Below, piece by piece: positions 1 through 11,584 of a stretch of 58,661 nt of DNA. Position 1 is the first letter of the stretch. The number at the start of each line of letters is the position of its first letter. The position numbers and the translations under genes are program-made. The stretch lies in contig JADGJL010000042.1 in assembly GCA_027600665.1 (NCBI GenBank), positions 1 through 58,661 of the forward strand. Direction: 5' to 3'. The notes below the pieces were generated by a model. It saw only the letters and a list, made by a program, of their open reading frames with translations, was not told where the DNA came from and did not search any database. Origin of the DNA: Irineochytrium annulatum. Taxonomy: Eukaryota; Chytridiomycota; Chytridiomycetes; Chytridiales; Chytridiaceae.

Positions 1-302
1 GGGTGGGATCTCATCGGGGTTGCGACGATCGCGGCCGCCGCGTTCGAGGCGACGTGCGATGCGATCGGGGAAATGGCGAGCTGCTGCGGGGTGTGGCTCT
101 TGGCATTCGGCTGCTGCTGCGAGTGCGGCTGGGACGTTGTTGATGGTGGCGGGCCTTTGAGAGTAAAGAGGATTTCACTCATTCCGGCCTCGAGGTTGTC
201 CATCCGCCGCTCGACCCGCGCCAGGCCGTCCTTCAGGGCGTCGAAGTCCTTCACGCGCATGAGCATCAAAAGGTCATCGGAGGATGCGCCCGCGTCCGCC
301 AT
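1..302 (-). CDS. N-terminal part of an unidentified protein, cut by window edge
   Basis: On the minus strand an ATG at 302 opens a frame with no stop up to base 1, giving the first 100 residues of a protein that continues outside the window. It begins MADAGASSDDLLMLMR and has a short amphipathic, probably coiled-coil helix (LARVERRMDNLEAGMSEIL) at about residues 29-47. A Gln/Ser/Pro-rich low-complexity stretch and an Ala-rich segment follow. I do not recognise the family. It lies head to head with the F-box gene on the plus strand, 154 bp between start codons. The open frame, codon use and divergent layout support a real gene; the 3' end and introns cannot be seen. Confidence 0.6.
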   Translation of the reverse strand, partial: MADAGASSDDLLMLMRVKDFDALKDGLARVERRMDNLEAGMSEILFTLKGPPPSTTSQPHSQQQPNAKSHTPQQLAISPIASHVASNAAAAIVATPMRSH

Positions 303-456
303 GCTGGAGCCCGGAGTGGATGCGGCCTGGGAGGCAGAGAATGGAAAGCTGACCCTGGAACTGAAAAGTATTTGACCAACCTCTTTGTTCTGAACCTCGG
401 TCCAATCGCTCTCGAGTTCGCGCTTCCGGTGTTAAAAGAGTTTTTCCCGCCCAACG

Positions 457-2437
457 ATGCGGACGTTGGTGGCCTTCCGCGCGCTCTCCATCGTCACCGC
501 CCGCGTCCCCGCCGTGACGTCGGACCTCGTCGAACGATCTGCCTTCGAGGACGCGTTGTGGCCGTGTCTTCTGTCGATAGCAAACGACCTTCACAACCTC
601 GCCGGACCGCGGCGACAGGGCCACGAGCAAGACCAAGCCACATGGCCCTCTGCTGGGCCAAGCGGTGACGAAGGGGTTGCCGGAAAACCGCCTCCGACGC
701 GCCCGTCCGTCGCCAACACGCCTCCAACCACGCCTCCAAGGCACACCTCGCCGAAGAAGCGCGTCTCCGTGGCCGCCACGCTGCCGACGGAGCTCCTGGG
801 CTCGATCTTTGCCTTCATGGGCGATTCGAACGCGCAGCGAGATCTCATGTCCTGTCTGCGCGTGTCGCGAAACTGGCACGTCGCGTCCGTGATAGCGCTC
901 TATCGGACGCCGCGCCTGTCGAGCATTGCCGCGATTGACAAGTTCCTGGGTATCGTGGAACAATCCAAGCGAGGTAAGGCTCGTCAAGGTGGGAATTAAA
1001 AGCTGATGGATTTGTTTGTGGCAGACAACTCTGGCCTTCTCTGGCGCTACCACTCCATGACGCGGCGCCTGATCTTTACGTCGACGCGTCTGCGCGGCGG
1101 CGGCAGCCTGGCGTCCTCGATGGACTTCCCGAAGGGCTGCGACGAGATCCGGACATCCCACTCGTGCCTGTTCCGCCTAATGGTGGGCGACCGACACTCG
1201 GGGAGCGCCATTGGATGGTCTGCGGCGCACCCGGTTGTGCTGCGCCTCGTGTCGGCGTGTGGGATGTTGGACCGGTTGGCGGAGGAGACGGGCCCGCGGA
1301 AGGGCGGGGCGAAGAGGCCGGAGTCGAGGCCAAGACGGGATGCTGCGGCGACGGACGCGGGGATTGAGTTGGATGCCGACGAAGACGCGGAAGATGGCGA
1401 GGAGAGCGAGGGCCCGATACCGTCACCACAATTCCTTTCCAACCCCGGCGGTAGTTCCAGCAGCGGTGCCAGCCGAGCGGCGCAGCTTCTCGCTGCCGGC
1501 ACGGCGGGTCTGCTCCAGAATATCGTCCGTGCCTCCCGTCAGATACTTCGCATTTCCACCGAGTGCAACGTCGCCCCATCAACCCTCCTCCCAGCCACGC
1601 TCCTCCTCCTCTCCCTCCTCGACCGCCCATACTCGCCGCTATGGGACGAAATCTGCGTCGTCGCAGAGCTTCGCGAGATGGCGCGGATGAAGTGTCGACG
1701 GATTCTGAGCGCGATCTCGACGGTGGTCTTGACAGAGGTGCAGTTCATCACGGCGAGTGCGCAGAGGCTCCTGAACTCGTACTGCATGATCTACTACCGC
1801 GCATTGGCACAGGCTAACGCGTTGAATCTGAGCATGGTGCTTAAGTCACTTCGGTCAGTACCCAAAACTTGATAAGCTATTATATCACCATCTAAACGCC
1901 ATCGCATTCTATTATTACAGGGAGGCAGCTGACGCCGAAGAGAAAACCGGCAACCTGATCCCGGAAACGGTCGCAGGCCGTATCCTGCAATCCCTCCGTC
2001 TCATCTTCCACACCCCGCTCCCCACCGTCCGCGACGGCGACCACAACACCGACGCCGAACCCGACACCTCGCCAATCTCCCCCTCACCAAAGCTCCCTCC
2101 ACTCGCGATCCTCGAATCCCGCACTACCCTCCGCGAGGCCCTCCTCTCCTTCTCACCCTCCACCCTCAACCCCGAAACGGCCGACCTCATCTCCCAGCTG
2201 CTCGACCGCGGCGGTGAGGGTCTCGAGGGGATGAGTGGCGCGGACGATGTGGACGTGGACGCGTTCCTGGAGGCCGTGGAGATGGCCAAGTGCCTGCGGT
2301 GGCTGGGGGAGGTCGTGAGGTGGCAGAGGGCGGGCAGGCAGATGGAGCCCGTGAAGGAATTGTTGAGGGTTAGTATGGGAAGGATCGAGAGGTTGAGGAG
2401 CGTGCAGAGGAGGCTGGGGATCACGTTTATGGAGTAG
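457..2437 (+). CDS. F-box-like protein, 3 exons
   Basis: Spliced model: 457-973, 1025-1853, 1921-2437, giving 620 residues. Both introns have GT-AG ends (GAG|GTAAGG and CG|GTCAGT) and phases that join cleanly. Residues about 105-150 (ATLPTELLGSIFAFMG, then SCLRVSRNWHVASV) match the F-box pattern of a Leu-Pro start, an Ile/Phe helix and a Cys-x-x-Val-Ser-xx-W segment. This suggests a substrate adaptor of an SCF ubiquitin ligase. The middle holds an acidic linker (DADEDAEDGEESEG) and the C-terminal half is helical without a recognised substrate-binding repeat. The start is the first ATG of the frame. F-box sequences are weakly conserved, so the family call is moderate and the substrate is unknown. 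Confidence 0.6.
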
Positions 2438-2811
2438 ACGTTTCCTTTTTTTTTTTCGCGCAGCTGGGTTCCCCGTTTCTAAGCGTGCGACTGTTCGTTC
2501 AGCGCAGATCTGTCTTGATGAGGACGAGGATAATCATTTGCAGATTTTTATGTCACATTAAGCGTATTTATTAATAATAATCATCGCGCGGAAATAATCC
2601 ATACGTAATAAGAGGTCGTGTGCTCATTAATGAGACAGTGTGAAGCAAAACGGGAAGAGCGCCGAAAAGTTAGGAGCTAGCCGGAAAGAGGTAAGAAACA
2701 AAGAAGAAATGCGAACGCAGCATCCACATTAACATAAATATCTGCAAAAAGCGCCAGCAAAAGCCAAGCCCCTCAGCACGCAAATACTCCTCAATAGGAA
2801 CGCTTCACCGC
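2438..2811. other. intergenic, convergent 3' ends
   Basis: AT-rich spacer between the stop codons of two convergent genes. A T-run follows the F-box stop and AATAAT-type elements lie near 2570-2590. I see no gene, RNA or repeat in it. Confidence 0.6.
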
Positions 2812-4247
2812 CTACAAATTCGAAAGCGCCATTAGGAGCCTCCTGAATCCATCCTCGCCGCTGATGGCCACCTTTAGGCTGACAACGCCACCCTCCTCCT
2901 TGCTGATCTCCAACAACGACGCGCCGCCCGCCGCCCTCTCCGCAACGGGCGACTTCCCGCTCCCGCCTGCCGACGCCGGCGACGCCGGCCTCACCTCCTC
3001 GTCCTCGTCCTCGTCCTTCTTCTCGCTCCCGCACGCCGCGAGCAAGTCCGCGACCTCCCTCCTGTACCGGTCCGCCTCCGCACGCTTGACGCGGTCGGCC
3101 TCCTCCCTCGCGCGCTCCTCGTCGGCGGCCAGGACGCTCGTGTACTGGGACGTGATGACGGTCAGGGGGAAGGCGAGGAAGACGAGGGCCGTGAGGGAGG
3201 CTACGGCGGAAACGAGGCGACCGGGCGCGGTGCGCGGGGTCTGATCGCCGTAACCGACGGTCGTGAGGGTGACGATGGAGATCCAGAAGCTGTGTGGCAA
3301 GGAGAGGATTTATTGATGAACCGTTGGCTGGTGAAGGAGGGAGATCTTACCATCGAGGGATGCTCTGGAAGGGAGACTTATCACCGTTCGTGTAGTACCA
3401 GACACCGTCTTTGTAGTACTCGTCGGTCATCTCGGCATAGTACCTTCGATGGAAAAAACATTAGTGAGTCGCCGTCGGCGACTAAATGCGATGCCTGAAC
3501 TTACAAAAGGGTTCCAAAGAAGCACACCAAAAGCGGAGCAACGAGACCCAGAACGAGAATCCCATCGCTGGACTGGGTGAGAGCCTGCGATAGAAGCCGA
3601 AGCTTTGATGATTTGTCGAACACCTTAAAGAGCCGGAACACGCGCAGGAGCCTGAGGACTCGAAGCGCGGCGAAGCCCTCGACGCTGCTCGTGGCCGCGA
3701 CGATCGTCGAGCCGGTCGCGACGGCCCACGCGACCGACCCGACGATCTCGATGTAGAACGGGAAGATGGCCAAAAAGTCGATGACAAAAATGGGCTGCAT
3801 TGCCAGCGACAGCCACGACCCGGTGTAGACGACGCAGTCGATCACAAACTCGACGGTGAAGATAAGGATCGACAGCAGGTTCAGCCAGAAGAACAGATGC
3901 GCCAGGACCTTGTTCTCCGTAAAGGAGGGGACTGTTCCAAGGCACAGGAGCACGATCGACACGAACAGCGTGATCGAGAAGAACGCACTGTTGCAAAAAA
4001 AGAAATAAAAATAAAGAAAACGAAAGTACCAGAGCGATTCTTACTTGATGAAGGTCCCTCTCGGCGTCGGGGGCTCGTTCTTGATGAGGCTCTTGAGCTC
4101 AAGCACCCACCCCGGCGACGAGGTCAGGGGCCCAGCCGGGGTCCAGGTGGCGACCGTGCGAGGGACATGCGGGAGGGTGGACGAGCGCGCGAGGAGGGGA
4201 CGCGACTCTGCCGCGTTCAAGGCGGCTTCCGTATCGATCGACTGCAT
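2812..4247 (-). CDS. Shaker-type voltage-gated K+ channel subunit, 4 exons
   Basis: Exons on the minus strand: 4247-4045, 3987-3505, 3443-3351, 3289-2812 (418 residues); all introns are GT-AG and phases agree. The protein has six membrane segments. S1 begins AFFSITLFVSIVLL. S4 is RVLRLLRVFRLFKVF, with Arg/Lys at every third position, the voltage sensor. The pore helix follows FQSIPRCFW and the selectivity filter is TVGYGD. S6 carries FPLTVI, the counterpart of the gating PVP kink. The N-terminus of about 67 residues is too short for a tetramerisation (T1/BTB) domain, and none is visible. The C-terminus is a charged helix (about residues 300-345) and an acidic linker. It should conduct K+ across the plasma membrane or a vacuolar membrane as a tetramer. 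The first ATG of the frame is at 4247; the open frame upstream of it has only TTG. Confidence 0.92.
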
Positions 4248-4915
4248 CTTCCGCGAGTTCTCTGCAACTTGCAACCCGCTCTGGCACTGTCCGCCCCGAA
4301 ATTAGAACGAAGATTTGAAAGGAAGCCAAGCCACCAAAACCGGGCTCTTTTCGCTTCCACAGCATGTGCTGCATGCATGCGTGCTGTTGTGCGTGTTGTG
4401 CGACAGACACTATATCAGCGAGACATTTTCGCAGCTAGTAAATCCTTGCGAGGCATGGAGAGGTATCGCCGATTGCTGACATTGCCACGCCAAGTTGAGC
4501 AGCAGCTTCCCCAACATCGGCCCCCCAACCTATGCTGGATGGCACATCAACAGAACTCCTATGAGCTCCTCCCTTTATCAAACTGGTGATTCAATTAGAT
4601 CGGCGCGTTGAACGCGTGTGTGGGACGTCCGCTCGAAGGCGATATCAGCATCGTCTGCAACTGCCGCAAATATCAGCATCCACTGCAAGAGAACCAAAGG
4701 AATGAGCTCGATCGCACCTGCCGGCCCAGCGACTTTTAGAAGACTAGAAGAAGAGTGCCGAGGCCTCAGGAGGATGTTGGAATGAACTTAATGGCGGGCT
4801 GCATGCACCCATGCACCCGTGGCTCAAGCGGACGCCCGAGGTCCGTCCCGTGTCACCCACGGTTGCTATCAGTTTAGGTGAATCTGGCATCTCCGTCCAG
4901 TCCTCTATACTTCAT
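4248..4915. promoter_or_regulatory. shared 5' region between K+ channel and monooxygenase
   Basis: A 668-bp spacer between two divergently transcribed genes. It contains short open frames but no sign of coding. It presumably holds both promoters; I could not identify a specific element. An in-frame ATG at 4811 could extend the monooxygenase by 35 residues, but the flavin fold begins right after the ATG at 4916. Confidence 0.4.
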
Positions 4916-6506
4916 ATGGCGACCCCGGACATCGCGATCTCTGGCGGCGGCGTCGCGGGCTTGGTCTTGGCGCTCGGCCTGAAGAGGCACATGGGCCTCA
5001 CGCCGACCGTCTACGAGCAAGCGCCCAGCTTTGGTGAGCAATATGGGTTTCCCTCTCACGCCTGGTTCGTTTCTCACCCAACCCCCTCCCCAACCCCAAC
5101 ATGATCACGCAGACGACAACGTCGGCGGCGCGATGGGGATGTACGCCAACGGCCTCCGCATCATCCGCGACATCTCCCCGGAGCTCCTCAAATCCATCCG
5201 CTCGGTCGCGAGGCCGTACAACAAGCGCCGCTGGATGCGCCACGACGGGACGGAGGTCGCCGTGGCGGAGGAGCGGTACCTGTGCCAGTGGGAGAGCGTC
5301 GAGGACGAGAGGGACCTGAGCTCGATCGGCCTGCGCCGGTGGAGGCTGCAGAAAGCCTTGGCGGACGCGTGCGAGAAGGAAGGGATCGCGATAAAGTTCA
5401 ATCGGAGGGTCATGAAGCTGGTGAAGCAGGAGGAGGACGGGACGGTGGTGCTGGAGCTGTCGGACGGCAGCGTCGTGAGGCACAACCTCGTCTTTGGCTG
5501 TGATGTGCGTTCCTCCCCTCGCTTCCTTGCGATGCACCATCACGATCACGGGGGATCTGACGCCACCTTTTACCTTCTACAGGGCGTGAGGTCGGTCCTT
5601 CGTGGCGCGCTCTTCCCTCAAACGGAGCCCTCCTACACGGGCGTGACCTGCCTGATGGGTGCCGCCCAAATCCCGCGACACCTGGAGGGCATCTCGTTCC
5701 CGTCCTCCAGCACGACGAAATGTCACGCATGCTACTACCCGACCGGCGACAGCGAGACCATCTTCCAGATTTACTTCCCGACCCCAGAGAGGCCCGAGAC
5801 CTGGAAGGCCCTTAGCCGCGAGGAGGCGAAGAAGGAGTGCAAGGAGCTCGCGGAGAAGCTCAAGTAAGACCGGAGGCTCCCTTTTTTCTTTTTTATTTCT
5901 TCTTTGAACTGCGAAAAAATTCTGACCTTGATGTCTTCCAAAAAAAAAAAAAGGGCCGATGGCTGGGACTCCCAATTCACCGACCCGATCCTGGCGTCCG
6001 AGAGCGTCCTCCGCGTCGGACTCCGCGCCCGCGCCCCGATCCCCGTCTGGCACTCGGGCCGCATCTGCCTCCTAGGCGACGCCGCCCACCCGCCGGTCCC
6101 TTACATCGGCCAAGGCGCCATGATGGCCATCGAGGACGTCGGGGTCCTCCTCACTATACTCAAGGCCCTCTGCCACGTCGAGGACGGCAACGGCGGCAGG
6201 TTCTCGTTCGATCACCTCGAGACCGCGTTCGTGCTCTACGAATCCCTCCGCGTGCCCCGCACCACGAGCATCCTCGAGAACAGCGCCAAGCTTGGCGAGA
6301 TGCAGCTCCTCCGCACGGGTAACCCGTCGTCGAAGGAGGTCGCGGAAAAGGAGGAGAGCATCGTTAGGGACGTGCACAAGTACGGGACGATGCCCATCAT
6401 GAAGTCGGGCGCGTCCTACAACTACATGGAGCACGTCTCGCACCTGCTGGCGGAGCACATTGTGAAGAGGGCCAAGGCGAACACTTATCTCCAGGGGAAG
6501 TTATAA
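4916..6506 (+). CDS. FAD-dependent aromatic monooxygenase-like flavoprotein, 4 exons
   Basis: Exons 4916-5033, 5113-5504, 5583-5863, 5954-6506 give 447 residues. The N-terminus [16 protein letters not shown] is the GxGxxG dinucleotide fold that binds FAD ADP-ribose. Residues about 330-355 carry [21 protein letters not shown], the second FAD motif of the PHBH/salicylate-hydroxylase group (the conserved GD followed by P-x-x-GQG). The family hydroxylates aromatic or polyketide substrates with NAD(P)H and O2; the substrate here cannot be told from sequence. No secretion signal or C-terminal membrane anchor is visible. The last intron (5864-5953) ends in a run of 13 A before AG, which is unusual because the polypyrimidine tract lies further upstream. 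No biosynthetic cluster surrounds it, so it is probably a stand-alone enzyme. Confidence 0.85.
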
Positions 6507-6650
6507 TCTCGTGTATTAGTAATAAATGAGCAGCAACTATCATGCTATGCGTTTGATATTTCTACAATCCCAGCAACTCCTCTTTTCTCAGACCTCGCTT
6601 TCTTCCCATGAAAATGATCCAAAATGATTGAAAAAAGTCGCACAAGTCAC

Positions 6651-9600
6651 TCATTTCTTCCGCTTCTTGCCTGCGCTGCTGGGGCCAGGCGTCCCCGCCG
6701 CCGATGAAGTAACATTTTGAGAATCCCCATCCATGCTCATTTTAAAAGAAATGGTGTCCAACTCTTGCCGCAACGTGCCCGTCAGCAAAATCTCGTTTGT
6801 GTGGACCGTCCACCCCGCCTTCTCCATCTTCTGACACTCTGCTAGGTCATCCGGACAACCGACAACGATGCACTTCGCGCCATCGACCGGCGCTGGTGGT
6901 AAAGCCGTGATCATCTGACAAATTAGAGACGTTTCAGTTTCAATCGCATTTGCTTACCTTCCCACCGGCCGCCGTCACCATCTCCTCCAATTCGGAACGG
7001 GGCGGTTTCACATTCGAGGTGACGAACACCTCAACTCCGTCCAGGAAGCCCGGCGTGTCTGGATCTTGCGCCTTCCGCAAAGATTTCGCTAATGAGAACT
7101 TCCACTGCTGCTCCGCTTTCTTATCGTTGAGAATGTGCTTGGACTCCGCTGCATGGACATTAAGTGAAACAGCAAAGACAATACGGCCTTACCAATAAAC
7201 CTCTTCTCCTTCTTCGATTGGTCTAACCACTTCACGTTGATAATCTTTTTCCCGCCAGAAAGAGCTGCAAGGAACTTGACCGTCCGTCGAACCCGGTCGG
7301 TCACAAGATGGGTGCATTCGGCCAAGGAATCGACGTTGACGCCGCCGAGCTTCTCGACAATCTGTAATGACGTTAGAGGCGGCAGTGACGGAAAGTCTCA
7401 CCAGATTATAGTCATCTCCCAGCCCCGTGAACATGATTCTGTACTCGCCCTCCGCCTTCGACGGCGGGGTCATGCTGCCGCCCTTGTGCGAAACCACTGG
7501 CGACGACTCAGACGATCTTGCTCCGCGTCTGTAATAACTTTAGCCAAAGAGATAGCGCTTGAGCGGTACCTTCGCCCACTCGCGGCGGGCTCGACTTTGC
7601 TCATCGGCGACCCCGTTGGCGTCTTCTGCGACCCTTCAACCTCCTCTTCCGCCAGGACCTTCGTCCGTTTCCTCCCTCTCCCCGCCCCAACAGGCGCCTC
7701 GACCTGTCTCTTCACTTCCAGTATCGCCTCTGCTGGCTCCTCCTTGACTGCCGGCGGCTTCTCTACTGGCTCTACCTTGCGCTTGTTTGACGGGACACTT
7801 TTAGCGTCGGCCCCGCTATCGGTCTCGCTGCCTTCGCTTAGCTCCGTTAGGGAACTCTGGGTATCCGACGTCGTTTTTTGCAAAGCCGCCTTCTTTGCTG
7901 CTAAAGGTTTGCCCTTTGCGAAAGGGCCGGGCTTCGCGACTTCGGATTGCCCAGGAACCTCGGCCTTTTCCTCCGGCAACGTCTTCACCTTCCTGCTCGG
8001 CTCGTCAATTCCTTTCCCGGGGGTTTTGGTCTTCTTGATAGGGGGTTCATCCTCCTCAACCGGGTCCTCGGCGGCGATTTCTGACTCGGAAAGGTTCCTT
8101 TTCGAGCCCTTCCTACCCTTGCTCGGTGCTTTAACTACTTCATCGTCCTCCTCGATGTCATTTTCGGGTTCCAAAAGTTTCCGCTTTTGCGCACCCTTCC
8201 GGCCCTTGGCCTGACGCGCAGCTTTCGGGGGAACAGATTCCGCCGCTGCCTTTAATTCTTTGGGCGGCCGGCCGCGCGCACGCTTCTTCGGCATGACGGG
8301 CTCTGCCGCTTCATTGGCGACGTCGGCTGCAACCTTCTCCACGGTAACCGAAGCTTTCCCCTCGTCAAGCATTTCAGGACTGGACAGGTCGGCGGGCGAG
8401 TTTGTCCCTCCCGAGTTTTCGTTGCTGCTGTTCTTCTCGGCCGCTTTCCGCTTCCTTCCCCTTCTCGACGCCGGGAGAACGACCGCGGAGTCCTCGTCCT
8501 TCGCCAGAGTCGGTGCATTAAGGGATGCCGTCTCTCCGCTCAATGATGCCAGTTTCGAAACGGGGGCGATCTCGGCCGCCGGCTCCTCCTTAGGTGGAGG
8601 TCGCAACGTTGACTTCGCCTTGTCCCCACTTGCTGAACCTGCCGTTGTCGCGGACGATACCTCAGCCTCCGCTTCCTCGTCACGCGGTAGTGCCAACGGA
8701 GAGAAAGTCTCGGCGTGCCGTCTCCGCAAACCCAACCGTGACTTGGACTTACTTTCCGATGTAGTCGATGACAGGCTTGATAAACTGCCAGTCGGTTCTT
8801 CCGCGACATACGCCTTCTCCGGTGTCGGCTCCACAACCTTATCGAGCGAGCTGATGATCGACGTGTTGAAGATCTTTCTGCGGTCCGGCATCAAGAGCCC
8901 AGAGCCGGGGCTCTTAATCCCGGCCGCGTCCATTAACTCCAGATCAGCTGCAGGGTCACCGGTCGGCGTGTCGGCGGGGGCCCGACCGGTGAAACCCGAG
9001 TGAACAGAGGCGTCGGAGAGCCGCGATTCCGGATCGACGTTATTGTTTAAATCTAGCGTGGATTCCCAAGAAGCGCCGGCGCCGTAGCCCGCGATGATCG
9101 GCGTCCCAAAGGTGACGACTCTCTTAGGGGCGCCTTCCTTCGCGTCACGGACAGGCGACGGTATCGGTGTACCAGAACCTGGCACAGGCAACGTGTCCGT
9201 CGCCGCTCGGACCGGCGACCGGGCGGGCGTTCCTGGCGCCTGCGGCCGCTCGGGAGATCGCGCCGGCGCGCCGGGAGCCTTGTCCGGTTCTGCTTCTGCC
9301 TCAACCTCCTCCGTTTGGTCACCGTCATCGCCATCATCAGCCGGAACCGCTAGAGTGTCGCCCGCCCACAGGCCCGCGGGCTCGTTGGCGGCCCCCTCCT
9401 TTTCCGCCCCGTCATCAAGATCGTCCACATCTAGATCATCACGTTCGACGGCTAATGTCGCCCCGCCACCGTATGGGTCGATTGGCTCATCACCATTGTC
9501 GCCATTGTCATCCAAATCATCACGGACGACAGCCAGCGTCGCCCCGCAGGCGTACGGATCCTCCTCCCCATCGGTCGCATCACCATCATCCTTCACCGCC

Positions 9601-11128
9601 AACGTTTGGTCCACCACTGCACCATCTGCGCGCTCCGGCGATCGATACCCTTCGTCATCGCTACGGACAACCAACGTCTGTACCACACCCGCACTTCCAC
9701 TTCGCGCGGCACCGACTCCATCGCCGTCCTCATCGTCTGCCACCGTTGCCGCCGGCGACGGGGTACCGTGCGGAGCAACCTGTGTTGGAGCGACCCCATG
9801 CTCCACCGAATCCGTGCGCTCCACGACCTGAGTAGGGCCGACATCGCGGCCCGACCCTCCCATCTCAATGTCGCCGTCGCTCCCGTATCCGTCGGGGACG
9901 ACCACCGTCGGCAAGACGGCGTTCGCGTCCGTAAGAGAAATCTCCGCCTCGTCGTCGTCATCCTCGTCCTTCGCTGCTATCTGGGTCGGCAGGACGTGAA
10001 CGTGTGGGGAAGTAGGGGATGCCGTCGACCCTCGCGCGTCGACGACTTGAGTGGGAGCCACGCTGTTAATAGGTAGCAGAGGTGCTCTCGCGCCTCGCTT
10101 AGCCGGCTTAGGCTTGTCGCACGATCCGACAGAGTCAGCCTCGGTGTCATCTATGAAAGGGGATACCGCTTTCGCAGGCGGACCCGGAAGAAGTTCCACT
10201 TGCGACGTCTATACATGATGTTAATGTATCATGACAGCGTAGCTTGACATCCAACCTTGCCATCCGAATCTGTTTCACTCTGCCATTCCGCCGGGTTCTC
10301 TGATGCCGGATAAAGGTGTTCGTACTTGCAGCCAACCGGCCCGAAGTGCACCAACTTCCCGTGTACAAGTTGATAGAGCCTCCGCTCCATTAACTTGTAC
10401 CGTCCAATCCCCAAGCACACCCCATTCGTTGATCCGATGTCTTCCACAAAATGTTCCGCTCCGTCCGGCGAGACTTCTGTCCTCGATATAGTTAGCTTAA
10501 CGAGATGGTTCAGAAATCAGGCGAAAATTGAAACATACCGATGATCGCATGGAAGGAGCTAACGCCTTCGGTCCTGAAGACGACAGCGTTGGGAACGCCC
10601 GAGGTCGCCCTCCCAACGAAGTTCAACCCAATCATCACGTCGTGCGTCTCCACGACCTCCGCGTCCGACTTGTTTAGTACCGTCAATCTGCCCACCTGCA
10701 ACCAAACGTAATAGCATCATTGATCCGTCGCACATCCCTGCAGGAAGGCAAGGAACGAGAAGGCCACAAACCGCCTTTCGGGGGTTTCCGTGATTCCTCC
10801 TGATCAGGTCGGCCAAGTACTCCCTCCGTTCCTTCGGCATCTTGTCCCCCATCGACTCCAAAAAGTGCACGGCCGGATCCTGCTGTGGTGGTGTCGTTTC
10901 CCGGATGAAATGGCGCTCCGGCGCCGCTGCAGCTGCCCTCATGACGGCTGTCGGCTGCCGGTGAACGGCAGGTGCGATGAGGGACGACGCTGGCGGCGCC
11001 GGCCTCACCGACAAAGGCGCCGGGTCGTCGTCCTCGGCGTCCGAGTCTTGGATCACTCGCCGTCGCATTCCACGGAATCCAAGGTGAGACTGCTGGCTGG
11101 ACAACGAAGTCCGGCCTCGACTACACAT
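6651..11128 (-). CDS. MDC1: MDC1-like DNA-damage checkpoint mediator (FHA, TQ repeats, tandem BRCT), 8 exons
   Basis: Exons 11128-10772, 10695-10539, 10476-10256, 10208-7570, 7528-7402, 7361-7193, 7148-6958, 6914-6651 give 1,374 residues. An FHA domain spans about residues 130-220 (VGRATSG, SSFHAII, then VEDIGSTNGV), a phosphothreonine reader. Next comes an acidic region with at least four TQ-[VI] motifs and repeats of the form ATLAV-x-RDDLD, then a long Lys/Pro/Glu-rich linker. Tandem BRCTs at about 1150-1230 and 1258-1345 carry the MDC1 hallmarks FTG (phosphate pocket), THLVTDRVRRTVKFL and ILLTG. In animals this pair binds the phosphorylated tail of H2AX, and TQ sites are ATM/ATR targets. 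The first intron (donor GTTTGT) is the weakest part of the model. Expected role: scaffold at nuclear double-strand breaks. PTIP-like proteins are an alternative, but they lack the FHA. Confidence 0.88.
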
Positions 11129-11160
11129 CCCTTTTTGGGTCTGACAACATCGGAAGCCAT

Positions 11161-11584
11161 GAACCTACCCAGCATGCACAATGCCCTCCTGTGGTCGCTA
11201 CTACGTCCGTACGTCCTCTTCCCCTTTCTGCTGTTCCAACTCACCGTCCCAGGTTGCACCTCGCCCCCGCTCCTTGACCTGGAAGCTCGCCGCCCAAACC
11301 CTGCCGACTGCATCGACGCTGCGCCAGCGCAACGCTCGTGGCCTTCGACTCGAACGACGAGGACTCCTCGTGACTCGCCGGGCACCCTCAATGCAGTTGG
11401 GGATCAGGACAACGATCGAGTGCTCGGCGGCGCCGTCAAGGCGGTGGTGAAGGCCGCCGCCGTCGAAGACGCGGCTCGTCGACGGACAGGCCGCCGTGGT
11501 GTCGTCGACGGAGGTGGACGCCATTGTGATGTCGACGGCCACAAGCCCGACATCCGCTATGGGACCTCATCGGGCCGATCTTGA
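11161..11584 (+). CDS. possible small secreted protein, uncertain
   Basis: An ATG at 11161, 32 bp from the MDC1-like start codon and divergent, opens 141 codons. The first 32 residues look like a signal peptide (LLWSLLRPYVLFPFLLFQL). The rest is Arg/Ala-rich with no known domain. All six frames of this GC-rich stretch are long and open, including a minus-strand frame starting at 11523 (MASTSVDDTTAACPSTS), and a GTGAGT donor lies on the minus strand near 11250. Strand and frame are therefore unsure. The tight head-to-head layout common in this window is the main argument for the plus strand. Confidence 0.25.

Noticed and set aside
274..1161. 295-codon minus-strand frame
   Set aside because: It lies antisense to the spliced F-box gene, is Arg-rich as expected of a GC-rich shadow, and overlaps the start of the real minus-strand gene at 302.
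3897..4589. 230-codon plus-strand frame
   Set aside because: Antisense to K+ channel exons with no family signal; the channel's four exons explain the region.
8260..9835. Long plus-strand Ser/Pro-rich frames
   Set aside because: Shadows of the low-complexity MDC1-like exon on the other strand.
10790..11160. upstream part of a 264-codon plus-strand frame
   Set aside because: It is antisense to the first MDC1-like exon. Only the part from ATG 11161 was kept, as a doubtful gene.
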